Source: Owenweeksia sp.
GTDB taxonomy: Bacteria > Bacteroidota > Bacteroidia > Flavobacteriales > Schleiferiaceae
DNA length: 64,000 bases
NCBI GenBank assembly: GCA_002695025.1
Contig: NZNV01000017.1
Coordinates: 62,001-126,000 of the forward strand
Reading direction: 5' to 3'
Shown here one piece after another: positions 1 to 8,185 of this stretch. The first letter of the stretch is position 1. Every line of letters begins with the position of its first letter. The notes under the pieces are model-generated. The model was not told the origin of the DNA. It saw only the letters and a list, made by a program, of their open reading frames with translations, and ran no database searches. A program made the translations under genes and the position numbers.

Positions 1-530
1 AGGTTTTCAATTATAATGGCCGAAAGGTCGCCATAAAAGGAGTTGTTCTCGCTATTATTGATAAAGGTACTTCCACCCAGGCGCAGGCTCATGCCCGAAA
101 ATATGGAGGTTTCCGGGTGATTATTGCAATAGATGCTGAGCAGATCTTTGCCACCTTTAAAGTGACATTCCTCAATAGCCTCCTGGCTTACGGGTATGAA
201 CTTACTTTTGCTGGAGGTGGTTCCGCTGGATTTTGCAAACCATTTGATCTCGGTAGGCCACATGATGTTTTGTTCACCGGACCTTAAGCGGTCAACATCT
301 GCCTGTATGGTTTCGTAAAAATGCAGAGGTACCCGGGAACGGAAGTCTTCATAATTCCGGATGCTGCGGAAATCATAGCGCTTTCCCCACTCCGTTCTTG
401 CAGCCCTTTCCAGCAGGCCCTGTAATACTTCCTGCTGTACTTCAATGGGGTATTTCATAAAAAGCTCAATCTGGTGGAACCTCTTTTTCATCCGCCAGCT
501 GATAAAAGAATTGACTAGGTCGAGCTTCAT
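1..530 (-). CDS. GH3 family acyl-adenylating protein, N-terminal part
   Basis: The first 176 or so residues of a protein that runs off the left edge. Residues 97-115 (WFAKSSGTTSSKSKFIPVS) match the adenylate-binding SSGTT-SK-K loop of the GH3 auxin-responsive-promoter family, and the region before it (ERAARTEWGKRYDF, about 41-54) is the usual GH3 N-terminal helix. GH3 proteins adenylate carboxylic acids and join them to amines; the substrate of bacterial members is generally unknown. The ATG at 530-528 is preceded by an AT-rich 44-bp gap shared with the divergent DUF2797 gene. Family assignment is good; the function stays open because about two thirds of the protein is outside the window. Confidence 0.8.
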   Translation of the reverse strand, partial: MKLDLVNSFISWRMKKRFHQIELFMKYPIEVQQEVLQGLLERAARTEWGKRYDFRSIRNYEDFRSRVPLHFYETIQADVDRLRSGEQNIMWPTEIKWFAKSSGTTSSKSKFIPVSQEAIEECHFKGGKDLLSIYCNNHPETSIFSGMSLRLGGSTFINNSENNSFYGDLSAIIIEN

Positions 531-574
531 AATTTAGTTAATTTCCCAGCTTTAAATTTAATAAATCCCTTTTT

Positions 575-1372
575 ATGGAATTTGTTTCCAATCTCTCCAA
601 AATGAGCTCTTATGTTGAGGAGCCGGTTCAGTACCTGCTGTTGACAGACCACGACTTCCTGAAGATGAATGAGCTTATAGGCCGTGAAATTAAGATAGAA
701 TTTCAGAAGGAGAAGTATTGTATCTCGTGTGGCAATCAATTTCAGGATCTTTACCGGATGGGGTTTTGTAAAAATTGCTTTTACACCAGTCCGGAAGCAG
801 GGGAAAGTATCATCCGTCCTGAACTGAGTAAGGCCCATGAAGGTGTGGAAGACCGGGACCTTGCTTTTGAGAAGGAATACCAGTTGCAACCCCATGTGGT
901 TTACCTGGCCAACTCAGGGGGGCTGAAGGTGGGGGTTACCCGTGATCGACAGAAAACCACGCGCTGGACGGATCAGGGTGCATCACAGGCTATTGTGCTG
1001 GCTTTAACCACCAACCGTTATGAAGCCGGCCTTATTGAGGTAGCTTTAAAGGAAGTGGTGGCTGATAAAACAGTTTGGCAGAAGATGTTGCGTAATGAAG
1101 ATCCGGAAGTGGACCTTATTGCTGAACGTAAAAGATTAGCGGGCCATTTAAATGAAGAACTGGCCCGTTTTGTATCGGATGATACTACATTGTACAACCT
1201 CAAATACCCGGTTAAGAATTACCCGGCCAAGGTCAAGGGAATTAATCTGGATAAGAATCCGGAGGTGCAGGCTATTTTACAAGGGATACGCGGACAATAC
1301 TTGATCTTTGAGGGCGGAGGGGTGCTTAACATCAGAGGCCACTCAGGATACCGCGTGAAAATTTCTTTTTGA
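575..1372 (+). CDS. DUF2797 family protein
   Basis: 265 residues, full length for DUF2797. Four cysteines (C49, C52, C65, C68) form a CxxC-x12-CxxC zinc-ribbon-like motif, and residues 108-123 (VVYLANSGGLKVGVTR) resemble the first strands of a GIY-YIG fold. The function of the family is not established; a nucleic-acid role is suggested only by these two folds. The ATG at 575 is preferred because family members typically begin with an MEF-x-x-NL-x-KM pattern, present here as MEFVSNLSKM. Its 3' end overlaps the convergent membrane protein gene by 41 bp. Confidence 0.8.
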   Translation: MEFVSNLSKMSSYVEEPVQYLLLTDHDFLKMNELIGREIKIEFQKEKYCISCGNQFQDLYRMGFCKNCFYTSPEAGESIIRPELSKAHEGVEDRDLAFEKEYQLQPHVVYLANSGGLKVGVTRDRQKTTRWTDQGASQAIVLALTTNRYEAGLIEVALKEVVADKTVWQKMLRNEDPEVDLIAERKRLAGHLNEELARFVSDDTTLYNLKYPVKNYPAKVKGINLDKNPEVQAILQGIRGQYLIFEGGGVLNIRGHSGYRVKISF

Positions 1373-2318
1373 AGGATCGGAAGAGATTAGTCTTCATAAT
1401 CACGTACAGGCCGATAAAAGAGGGGATCACCACGTTAAAGAACCAGATTGTTAGACTGGCCAATACCAGTAGTGCTTCATTGTTCCAGATAGGTTGGAAT
1501 ACCCAAACCGCTATGGCGCTTTTCAAAACAAAATCGGCTATTGCTATAGAAGGTAATAGTGAACTTATCAGGTAATATACCGGCACGGCAAACCAGAATA
1601 CGGCCGGTAAGCCTTCCGGTGAAAACAGGAGTATCACCAACGCAAACTGCAGATTGTAAGTAAGGAATTTTCCTATGGCAAGCCATAGGAACAGGAGCTT
1701 TTCTCTCATGCCCGGTCTGCCTTTCAGCATATAGTTCTCCAGTTTAAACCTTCCAATATTCCTAAGGTGAAGCCAGCGTTGTAAGCGTTTGAACAGGAGA
1801 TATATGGTCATGATTACAATGGTAAAACCCAGGCTTAGGAAGAACGCCCGATCCGCAGCTAGCAGTCCCATTAAATAGAGTAGGGCACCACTGGCCATGC
1901 CGGCAATAAGCAGTTTGGAAAAGAGGCGGGGAAGGTGCATCCAGAAATTGAGGAAGAACGATTTTTTACGATTCTGTTGTTCGCTCATCATCACATAACG
2001 GCCGGCCCACTCGCCACTGTTGGCTGGTGTGATAAAGGAAAGGGTATAACAAATGAGGTTGATCTTGAGGCCGCGTATAACCTGAACGTTTTCCAGCATA
2101 CTGTGTACACGGGTCCAGAAGAGGGCATCAATATAAATGTTGATTACCCATAGTACTACAAAGGAAGTCCCAATAAGCCACGGGTGGTAAAGTGGTTTTT
2201 GAAAGGCCTGAAGCAGGGCTTCAAGGTCAAACCTTTTGAAAAGGAACACCAGGGCAACTGCCAGCAGGGCAACCTTTACTACCAGGCTGATTGTTCGTTG
2301 GACCCACTTTTTACCCAT
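1332..2318 (-). CDS. lysylphosphatidylglycerol synthase TM-region family membrane protein
   Basis: 328 residues with about eight hydrophobic segments, the first at residues 10-27. The pattern, including the SFITPANSGEWAGRYVMM stretch near residue 95, fits the LPG_synthase_TM / UPF0104 (AglD-like) family of integral membrane proteins, in which the flippase part of MprF is found without the synthetase domain. A role in lipid or polyprenyl-sugar handling is inference. It is the last gene of a minus-strand set sppA-yhhQ-this gene, with gaps of only 5-6 nt, so it is probably cotranscribed. Its C-terminus overlaps the convergent DUF2797 gene. Confidence 0.65.
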   Translation of the reverse strand: MGKKWVQRTISLVVKVALLAVALVFLFKRFDLEALLQAFQKPLYHPWLIGTSFVVLWVINIYIDALFWTRVHSMLENVQVIRGLKINLICYTLSFITPANSGEWAGRYVMMSEQQNRKKSFFLNFWMHLPRLFSKLLIAGMASGALLYLMGLLAADRAFFLSLGFTIVIMTIYLLFKRLQRWLHLRNIGRFKLENYMLKGRPGMREKLLFLWLAIGKFLTYNLQFALVILLFSPEGLPAVFWFAVPVYYLISSLLPSIAIADFVLKSAIAVWVFQPIWNNEALLVLASLTIWFFNVVIPSFIGLYVIMKTNLFRSFKKKFSRGILSGL

Positions 2319-2324
2319 TTATTT

Positions 2325-3023
2325 TCACAGTTTGATCTCTTCTCCCCTCCCCAGTTTAAAGTAATTCCGGATAGCAAAGATGGCCAAATAGATCAGAACC
2401 GTATCAGCCAGTGCACAAGTAACCTTAAATAACCAGCCATCCCACACCAAACCAGCTATAAAGTCAAAGGATTCACGGCCGGCAAAGATTACCGTGGTAA
2501 CGAGTATTGTATCCAGGAATTGGGAAAAAATGGTGGAAAAGTTATTACGCAGCCATAAGTGTTTTCCCTTAGTGAGATCCTTCCAGAAGTGGAATACGCG
2601 GACATCAACAAACTGGGCTACGAGGTAAGCTATCATGGAAGCCCCGATTACCCGCCATGAATTGCGAAATACGGAATCATACTGGGTATCGTTTACGGGG
2701 CTTTGTTCCAGTGCCGGAAAGGCGCTGCCGGCATACAGGATGCCCAGCACCAGCAAGGAGGCAAAAAAACCACTGAATACAATGGCGTTGGTTCTCTTCC
2801 GGCCATATACTTCACTCAATATGTCGGTGATGAGAAAAGTAAGCGGGTAGGGAAGTACGCCCGCAGATATCTGGAATTCTGCAAAGCCCAGATTAACCGA
2901 AATGAATTTGTTGGCCACCAGGTTACAGGTAACCAGGGCAGCTACAAAAAGAGCACCCAAAACTATGTACAGGAAAAGTCCCTGGCGATCTTGTACCCTT
3001 ATAGCATCCTCAGGCTTGTCCAA
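2325..3023 (-). CDS. yhhQ: queuosine precursor transporter (YhhQ/COG1738 family)
   Basis: 232 residues and six or so membrane segments. The signature region near residues 56-76 (GVLPYPLTFLITDILSEVYG) and the later NNFSTIFSQFLDTI motif are characteristic of the YhhQ family, known in E. coli to take up the queuosine precursors preQ0/preQ1 across the inner membrane. It lies 5 nt downstream of sppA and 6 nt upstream of the flippase-like gene. No queuosine riboswitch is visible because there is no leader of its own. The substrate is inferred from family membership. Confidence 0.85.
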   Translation of the reverse strand: MDKPEDAIRVQDRQGLFLYIVLGALFVAALVTCNLVANKFISVNLGFAEFQISAGVLPYPLTFLITDILSEVYGRKRTNAIVFSGFFASLLVLGILYAGSAFPALEQSPVNDTQYDSVFRNSWRVIGASMIAYLVAQFVDVRVFHFWKDLTKGKHLWLRNNFSTIFSQFLDTILVTTVIFAGRESFDFIAGLVWDGWLFKVTCALADTVLIYLAIFAIRNYFKLGRGEEIKL

Positions 3024-3028
3024 TAGGA

Positions 3029-4795
3029 TTAATCAATTTGAATGTCATAGGAAAGACGCGTTTGAAGCCCTTGCATTTGCTGAGCCTTTTGCGCCAGGTC
3101 AAAATAGCGCGCCAGTTCACCCAACCTGGAACGTATAGCGCGTTCTTCATAATTACCGGTGATGTCTTTCAGTAGTCGCATAATAGGATCCTCCAGTTCA
3201 GGATATTCTACCACGCGGTATTCACCTTCTATGCCGGCCATTTTTCGTGCTACGGATATGGCGGTATCTAACCCGCCCAGCATGTCTACCAGCCCCAGGT
3301 CCAGGGCATCTCTGCCAGACCATACACGTCCCTGGCCAATACTGTCCACAAATGCCACATCCAGCCCCCGGCCTTCGGCTACTCTTTCCTTAAAGGTTTG
3401 GTAGATTTTATCCACTGAAGCGATCAGCAAGGCTCTTTCGCCTTCACTCAATGCCCGGTCAAAAGTTCCCAGGTCGGAATACTGATGAGTGGGAACGGTT
3501 TCAATATTGACACCCAATTTGTCATTAAGCAATTCCTGTCCGGTAAAGAACAGTCCGAAAGCCCCAATACTACCCGTAATGGTATTGGGTTGGGCAATAA
3601 TGGTATCTGCAAAGCAGGAGATATAATATCCACCGCTGGCTGCCAGATCACCCATAGAGGCTACTACCGGCTTTACCTTGCGTAAAAGATCCACCTCGCG
3701 CCAGATCACTTCCGAAGCCAGTGCACTACCCCCGGGGCTGTTTACTCTTAAAACAACGGCCTTTACCTTGTCATTGGTGCGGACCTTACGGAGAGCCTCG
3801 GCAATACGCTCACTGCCAATGCTGTATTCGTTTCCCATCCCGCTTACAATGTCGCCCTGGGCAATTACTACCGCAATACGATCTGCATTGTAACCAGCAT
3901 CATTGCTGAGGTTGGCAGACTGTGCGTAGGCATGAATACCAATAAAGGGAATATCTTCCACCTTGTCTGTACCGCTCTTATCCATAAGCACCCGCATGAT
4001 CTCGTCTTCATATACGGTAGCATGGATAAGACCATTTTCTGCGGCCGGCTTAGGATCAATAATGGCATGTTCATTAGCCATCTGGTCCAGCTTTTCGGTA
4101 CTAAGGTTACGGCTGGCAGATATGTCACTGGTATAGTCTGACCATACAGAGTTGAGCAGAGCACTCAATTGCATGCGGTTTTCCTCGCTCATATCCTGTC
4201 GTATGTAAGGCTCCACGGCACTTTTGAATTTATTCCCGGTAGCTCTCAATACCTCAGGCTTCAACCCTAGTTTGTCCATAGCCTCCTTAAGGTAAGTGAT
4301 GCTGGCGCTAAGGCCTTTCCATTCAAAAAAGCCTTCAGGGTTCAACAATACAGAGTCTGCTGCTGAAGCCAGGTAATAGCCTTTTTGGGTGAGTATCTCA
4401 CTGTAGTGGTATACAAATTTGCCACTCTGCCTGAAGTCCAGCAGGCCATCTCTTATTTCCTTTAAGGTAGCGTTTCCGGTAAGGGGTATCCCACCGTCCA
4501 GGTATACGCCTATTATTTTAGGATCATCCTTGGCACTTTTAAGCGATGCCAGGATCTCGTTGAGCCCCAAAGGTTGTTCAGAGGCACCGGTAAATGGATC
4601 AAATGACGCCAACGGATTATTGTCTGCCCGGTCATGTATAACGGAGTTGATGTCTAACCGAAGGATGGAATTATCCTTAACCACAATTTTAGGCTCCGCC
4701 ATGGAGGCAATGCCGGCCAACACAATAAATAATATAAATAGTAGGAGAAATCCACCTACAATAGTTGCCAGCAGCATTTTTAAAAATGTCTTCAT
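3029..4795 (-). CDS. sppA: signal peptide peptidase SppA, 67-kDa type
   Basis: 588 residues, the double-domain form of SppA that cuts leftover signal peptides in the inner membrane. A single N-terminal membrane anchor spans about residues 8-30. The N-terminal half carries the general-base lysine in FKSAVEPYIR (K191), and the C-terminal half carries the nucleophile in AASGGYYIS (S387), the same split of the Ser/Lys dyad as in E. coli SppA. The SPGGS loop lies at about 353-357. It is first in the sppA-yhhQ-flippase-like operon and is divergent from folK. A TAATATTG sequence upstream may be a variant -7 element. Confidence 0.92.
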   Translation of the reverse strand: MKTFLKMLLATIVGGFLLLFILFIVLAGIASMAEPKIVVKDNSILRLDINSVIHDRADNNPLASFDPFTGASEQPLGLNEILASLKSAKDDPKIIGVYLDGGIPLTGNATLKEIRDGLLDFRQSGKFVYHYSEILTQKGYYLASAADSVLLNPEGFFEWKGLSASITYLKEAMDKLGLKPEVLRATGNKFKSAVEPYIRQDMSEENRMQLSALLNSVWSDYTSDISASRNLSTEKLDQMANEHAIIDPKPAAENGLIHATVYEDEIMRVLMDKSGTDKVEDIPFIGIHAYAQSANLSNDAGYNADRIAVVIAQGDIVSGMGNEYSIGSERIAEALRKVRTNDKVKAVVLRVNSPGGSALASEVIWREVDLLRKVKPVVASMGDLAASGGYYISCFADTIIAQPNTITGSIGAFGLFFTGQELLNDKLGVNIETVPTHQYSDLGTFDRALSEGERALLIASVDKIYQTFKERVAEGRGLDVAFVDSIGQGRVWSGRDALDLGLVDMLGGLDTAISVARKMAGIEGEYRVVEYPELEDPIMRLLKDITGNYEERAIRSRLGELARYFDLAQKAQQMQGLQTRLSYDIQID

Positions 4796-4813
4796 AAGTC
4801 CTGAGGTAAAGAT

Positions 4814-4821
4814 TAGTTTTG
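4814..4821 (+). promoter_or_regulatory. -7 element candidate for folK
   Basis: TAGTTTTG fits the Bacteroidota -7 consensus TAnnTTTG and is followed by CCC, as at other promoters in this window. No TTTG lies 17-19 nt upstream, so support rests on the -7 box. A start near 4826 would give a leader of roughly 28 nt before the GTG at 4854. Confidence 0.4.
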
Positions 4822-4853
4822 CCCTTTATCTACGGCAATATTAAAAAAGAAAA

Positions 4854-5360
4854 GTGAAGGGAGTAGAGGATAAAAGATTAAGATATGTTCTCTTATTAGG
4901 AGGTAATATGGGTAACATACAGCAAACTTTTGCAGATGCTATCCATGAACTGAAAAAAAGCGGTGATGTTGTAAAGCAAAGTGCCCTTTACCGTTCGGAA
5001 GCCTGGGGAATGACCGGGGCTCCTGATTTTATAAATCAATTAGTGGTCCTGACCACTTCCCTGTCACCCAATGAGCTTTTGACAAAACTGCTTGAGATCG
5101 AGAAAAGTCATGGTAGGGAAAGAAAGTCTGCTGGCGGTGTTTATACTTCACGAACTATTGATATAGACATTCTTTTTGCGGATGATCTTATTATTGACAG
5201 CCCTTTGTTGGTTATTCCCCATCCGAGACTTCATGAACGAAAATTTGCCCTGGAGCCGCTTTATGAACTGATGCCGGATTACATACATCCTGTGTTTCAT
5301 AAAAGTATAGCCGAATTGAAAAAAGGGTTGAACGATCCATCAGAGGTAAGCAGGATATGA
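4854..5360 (+). CDS. folK: 2-amino-4-hydroxy-6-hydroxymethyldihydropteridine diphosphokinase
   Basis: 168 residues. FolK transfers pyrophosphate from ATP to 6-hydroxymethyl-dihydropterin in folate synthesis. Diagnostic motifs are present: LGGNMGN near 15-21, R100 followed by TIDIDILF with magnesium-binding D103 and D105, and HPRLHERKFALEPL at about 123-136. The start is GTG at 4854; no ATG lies upstream in frame before sppA. Its stop overlaps the start of the deoxynucleoside kinase gene by 4 nt (ATGA), indicating coupled translation. Confidence 0.93.
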   Translation: MKGVEDKRLRYVLLLGGNMGNIQQTFADAIHELKKSGDVVKQSALYRSEAWGMTGAPDFINQLVVLTTSLSPNELLTKLLEIEKSHGRERKSAGGVYTSRTIDIDILFADDLIIDSPLLVIPHPRLHERKFALEPLYELMPDYIHPVFHKSIAELKKGLNDPSEVSRI

Positions 5361-5965
5361 ACCCAGCGTATATTTGTATTGAAGGGAATATTGGTGCCGG
5401 AAAGACCACCCTTGCCAAACTGTTGGCCAGTAGTATGAATGCTCGTCTTATCCTGGAGGAGTTTGAAGATAATCCCTTTCTTGCTCGTTTCTACGAGGAG
5501 CCGGCCCGGTATTCCTTTCCGCTTGAAATGTCGTTTCTGGCTGAGAGGTACCATCAGCTAAAAGAAAAGCTAGGCTATCAGGATATATTCCAGCCTTTGG
5601 TCATATCAGATTATACCTTGATGAAAAGCCTGGTTTTTGCGCGGGTAAATCTTCAGGATGTGGAATACCGTTTATACCGTGATTTCTTTGCTATGGTAGA
5701 ACGTCAGCTTCCCAAGCCAGACCTGGTGGTATATATTAATCGCTCTTTGTCTGCCGTGAGGGAGAATATCACCCACCGTGGAAGGGCTTACGAGCAAAAT
5801 ATAGCCCATGAATACCTGAAAGATGTGCATGATGGGTATCAAAATATCCTTAAAGACTTGGGGAGTCATAAGTTGCTGGTAGTCAATGCTGAGGATATGG
5901 ACTTTGTTTCAGGGAAAGCTGACCTTGAAGTTGTGCAAGAACTTATTTTTCAAGCCATTCAGTGA
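5357..5965 (+). CDS. deoxynucleoside kinase (dAK/dGK-like)
   Basis: 202 residues of the deoxynucleoside kinase family, which phosphorylates salvaged deoxyribonucleosides in the cytoplasm. The P-loop GNIGAGKT lies at residues 10-17, followed by LEEFEDNPFL, the usual glutamate-bearing segment near the nucleoside. The arginine-rich lid is ITHRGRAYEQN near 135-145. Folate pyrophosphokinase fused or linked to a deoxynucleoside kinase is a recurring Bacteroidota arrangement; here they are separate genes overlapping by 4 nt. Base specificity cannot be told from sequence. Confidence 0.88.
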   Translation: MNPAYICIEGNIGAGKTTLAKLLASSMNARLILEEFEDNPFLARFYEEPARYSFPLEMSFLAERYHQLKEKLGYQDIFQPLVISDYTLMKSLVFARVNLQDVEYRLYRDFFAMVERQLPKPDLVVYINRSLSAVRENITHRGRAYEQNIAHEYLKDVHDGYQNILKDLGSHKLLVVNAEDMDFVSGKADLEVVQELIFQAIQ

Positions 5966-6019
5966 AAAAAATTAGCTCACTGTAAACAATTTCTTAATAA
6001 ACTTTGTCTTGAATAATGT

Positions 6020-6048
6020 TTTGCAAAAAGAATGAATTGTTATTTTTG
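6020..6048 (+). promoter_or_regulatory. promoter of ompA
   Basis: TTTG (6020-6023), 17 nt, then TATTTTTG (6041-6048): a full match to the Bacteroidota promoter consensus TTTG-N17-19-TAnnTTTG. Transcription should start near 6053 and give a leader of about 65 nt. Confidence 0.72.
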
Positions 6049-6054
6049 CCCACT

Positions 6055-6073
6055 AGAGCTTGCAGAAAGCTCT
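6055..6073 (+). promoter_or_regulatory. 5' leader stem-loop of ompA mRNA
   Basis: AGAGCTT (6055-6061) and AAGCTCT (6067-6073) form a perfect 7-bp stem with a 5-nt loop, starting within a few nucleotides of the predicted transcript 5' end. A 5'-terminal hairpin of this kind can protect abundant outer-membrane-protein mRNAs from decay; that role is inference. Confidence 0.5.
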
Positions 6074-6119
6074 TACACTGAATTTATTAGACCAAATTAG
6101 TTACCTAAAAATTTAATTT

Positions 6120-7553
6120 ATGAAAAAGTACAGTTTACTTTTATTGATGGCTATCGGAGTGATAGGCGCTAACGCTCAAGACACGGAAGTCAGGACCAAG
6201 GCTCACGTTGAAAATTATCGTAGCTGGTCAATTGGTGCACAGGTTGGAACAACCTTAAGCTTGGGAGATGCTATCAGCTTCAGCCCTGATAAAGAAGATT
6301 TTGTTCCCAGCGGTGTAGGTGGTTTTGAACTTGGAGTAAGAGGTCATCTTACCAAGTTTTTCAATCCTACTATCGGTGTTTCCGGATCTGCAGGTTATCA
6401 TTCAACTTCCGGTTCTCGTGGTAATGATGGTTACTTCGAAGGAAACTATTTTGACGGAGACCTGTCAATCGTTTTTAACCTGAGCAACTGGGTTCTCCAA
6501 GGTAAAGTACACGATCGCAGAAGCGCCCTGCTGTTTTCAGTAGGTGCTGGTATCGCCAGTATTGCTTCTACCGGTTTTAACCCTAACGGTGATACTATTG
6601 CTATTGTAGGTAGAACAGACTTTGCCGGTCGTGCTGACGAAGACGCTAACGATAACCCTCGTGCGCTACAGGCTACTATTCCCATTCAGTTGAATTATAA
6701 GTACCGTTTAACTAACGGTCTTGATCTTGACGTGCTGTATAAGCAAACTTTCATGACCGAAGATTTCCCCGATGCTTTCCAAGTGGGTAATACTACTGAT
6801 GCATTTGGATTTGTTGGTGTAGGTCTTACCTATAACTTCGGTGATAAAGACAAAAAGTCTGTGGTTTATTCTAACCCACTTGACAACATGTTCGCTGAGA
6901 TCGAAGAAGTTAAGAATAACTTTGACCAGCTTACTACCGATGATGATAAGGACGGTGTAAACAACTTCTTTGATAAAGAAAACAATACTCCTGAAGGTGT
7001 AACTGTAGACGGTAGCGGTAAAGCTACTGACGTAGACCAGGATGGAATTCCTGATTATATGGATGAAGATCCTTTTACTGCTAAGGGTGCAAAAGTTGAT
7101 GCTAACGGACGTGCCGTTGACTCTGACGGTGATGGTGTAGCCGATTACATGGATAAAGAACCCAACACTGCTAAAGGTGCTTTGGTTAACTTCCAGGGTA
7201 AAACTATCCCCAGCGGTGGTGGTGTAGGTGGAGCTTTCCTTCCTCCTGTATACTTTGCTTTCAACAGCGCTACTGTTACTGCAGCTAACCATGACCGTTT
7301 AGCTACCACTGCTATTGCTATGAAAAACAATCCTAATGTAAAAGTTAGAGTTGTTGGTCATGCTGACAGCAGAGGTTCTGAAGAATACAACAAAAACCTT
7401 TCTAAGAGACGTGCTGAAGCCGTTGTTAAGCAACTGGTTCAGGTTTACGGAATCGATGAAGGTAGGTTCACTACTGAATCTGCCGGAGAAGGTGACCCAC
7501 TGGCTAACAGTCGTTACGATGTTAACCGCAGGGTGGATTTTGTAGTACAATAA
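6120..7553 (+). CDS. OmpA family outer membrane protein with thrombospondin type 3 repeats
   Basis: 477 residues. A signal peptide (1-19, ending NAQ) is followed by an N-terminal beta-barrel region to about residue 250. Calcium-binding TSP3-type repeats follow at about 275-355 (DDDKDGVNNFFD, DVDQDGIPDYMD, DSDGDGVADYMD). The C-terminal OmpA domain (about 375-477) has the peptidoglycan-binding GHADSRGSEEYNKNLSKRRA motif. Such proteins tie the outer membrane to peptidoglycan and are very abundant in Bacteroidota. Transcription appears monocistronic: its own strong promoter, a leader hairpin and a strong terminator directly after the stop. Confidence 0.93.
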   Translation: MKKYSLLLLMAIGVIGANAQDTEVRTKAHVENYRSWSIGAQVGTTLSLGDAISFSPDKEDFVPSGVGGFELGVRGHLTKFFNPTIGVSGSAGYHSTSGSRGNDGYFEGNYFDGDLSIVFNLSNWVLQGKVHDRRSALLFSVGAGIASIASTGFNPNGDTIAIVGRTDFAGRADEDANDNPRALQATIPIQLNYKYRLTNGLDLDVLYKQTFMTEDFPDAFQVGNTTDAFGFVGVGLTYNFGDKDKKSVVYSNPLDNMFAEIEEVKNNFDQLTTDDDKDGVNNFFDKENNTPEGVTVDGSGKATDVDQDGIPDYMDEDPFTAKGAKVDANGRAVDSDGDGVADYMDKEPNTAKGALVNFQGKTIPSGGGVGGAFLPPVYFAFNSATVTAANHDRLATTAIAMKNNPNVKVRVVGHADSRGSEEYNKNLSKRRAEAVVKQLVQVYGIDEGRFTTESAGEGDPLANSRYDVNRRVDFVVQ

Positions 7554-7577
7554 TAAAAATTAGGTAACTACATAATG

Positions 7578-7611
7578 AAATGCTCCTCGCTTATGCGGGG
7601 AGCATTTTTTT
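7578..7611 (+). terminator. rho-independent terminator of ompA
   Basis: TGCTCCTCGC and GCGGGGAGCA pair (one T-G wobble) around a TTAT loop, flanked by A and T runs (six or more T after the stem). It starts about 25 nt after the ompA stop and abuts the stop of the converging SpoU gene. Confidence 0.85.
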
Positions 7612-8140
7612 ATTTACGGAGGTAAGGTTCTACGGCTTTCCAAAGAACAATGCCTGCACTTACCGATATATTCAAGGAGTGCTTGGTGCCAAACTGGGGT
7701 ATCTCTATCAGTTGATCGCAGTATGGGAGTATTTCGGACTGTACACCTTTTACCTCGTTCCCAAACACCAGCGCAGTGGGCTTCTTGTCAAATGTGGTTT
7801 TCTCAAGACTTATGGACCCTGTGGTTTGCTCTACCCCGGCAATGGAATACCCTTCTTTTTTTAACCTAAGGATGACCTCCATAGTGTCTTTAGTATAGGT
7901 CCAGTTTACGGACTCCGTACCTCCCAGAGCCGTTTTGCGCATTTCCCGCAGCTCGGGAGTGGGTGTTACCCCACAAAGCCAAAGATGCTCAATTTTAAAG
8001 GCATCACAGGTCCTGAAAACCGAGCCTACGTTCAATACGCTACGAACATTGTCCAGCACCACTACTATAGGATGCTTTTCACTTTGCCGGAACTCTTCAA
8101 TCGACAACCTATTTAATTCGTGCATCCTTAACTTTCTCAT
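7610..8140 (-). CDS. SpoU/TrmH family RNA 2'-O-methyltransferase
   Basis: 176 residues, the short SPOUT form without an extra RNA-binding domain. The three SpoU motifs are visible: NVRSVLNVGSVFRTCDAF near 31-48, ALVFGNEVKGV near 127-137 and IPQFGTKHSLNISVSAGIVL near 147-166, which build the trefoil-knot SAM site. The likely reaction is 2'-O-methylation of a tRNA or rRNA nucleotide; the target cannot be assigned. The gene is divergent from mutS (45-bp gap) and converges on ompA. Confidence 0.88.
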   Translation of the reverse strand: MRKLRMHELNRLSIEEFRQSEKHPIVVVLDNVRSVLNVGSVFRTCDAFKIEHLWLCGVTPTPELREMRKTALGGTESVNWTYTKDTMEVILRLKKEGYSIAGVEQTTGSISLEKTTFDKKPTALVFGNEVKGVQSEILPYCDQLIEIPQFGTKHSLNISVSAGIVLWKAVEPYLRK

Positions 8141-8185
8141 AAGCTCTTTTTTATCTTAGCGGACTCCTCAAAAATAGAATGAATT

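Noticed and set aside
6708-7292. 194-aa antisense reading frame in ompA
   Set aside because: Opposite the TSP3 repeats, whose codon bias keeps stops out of the other strand; no real protein features.
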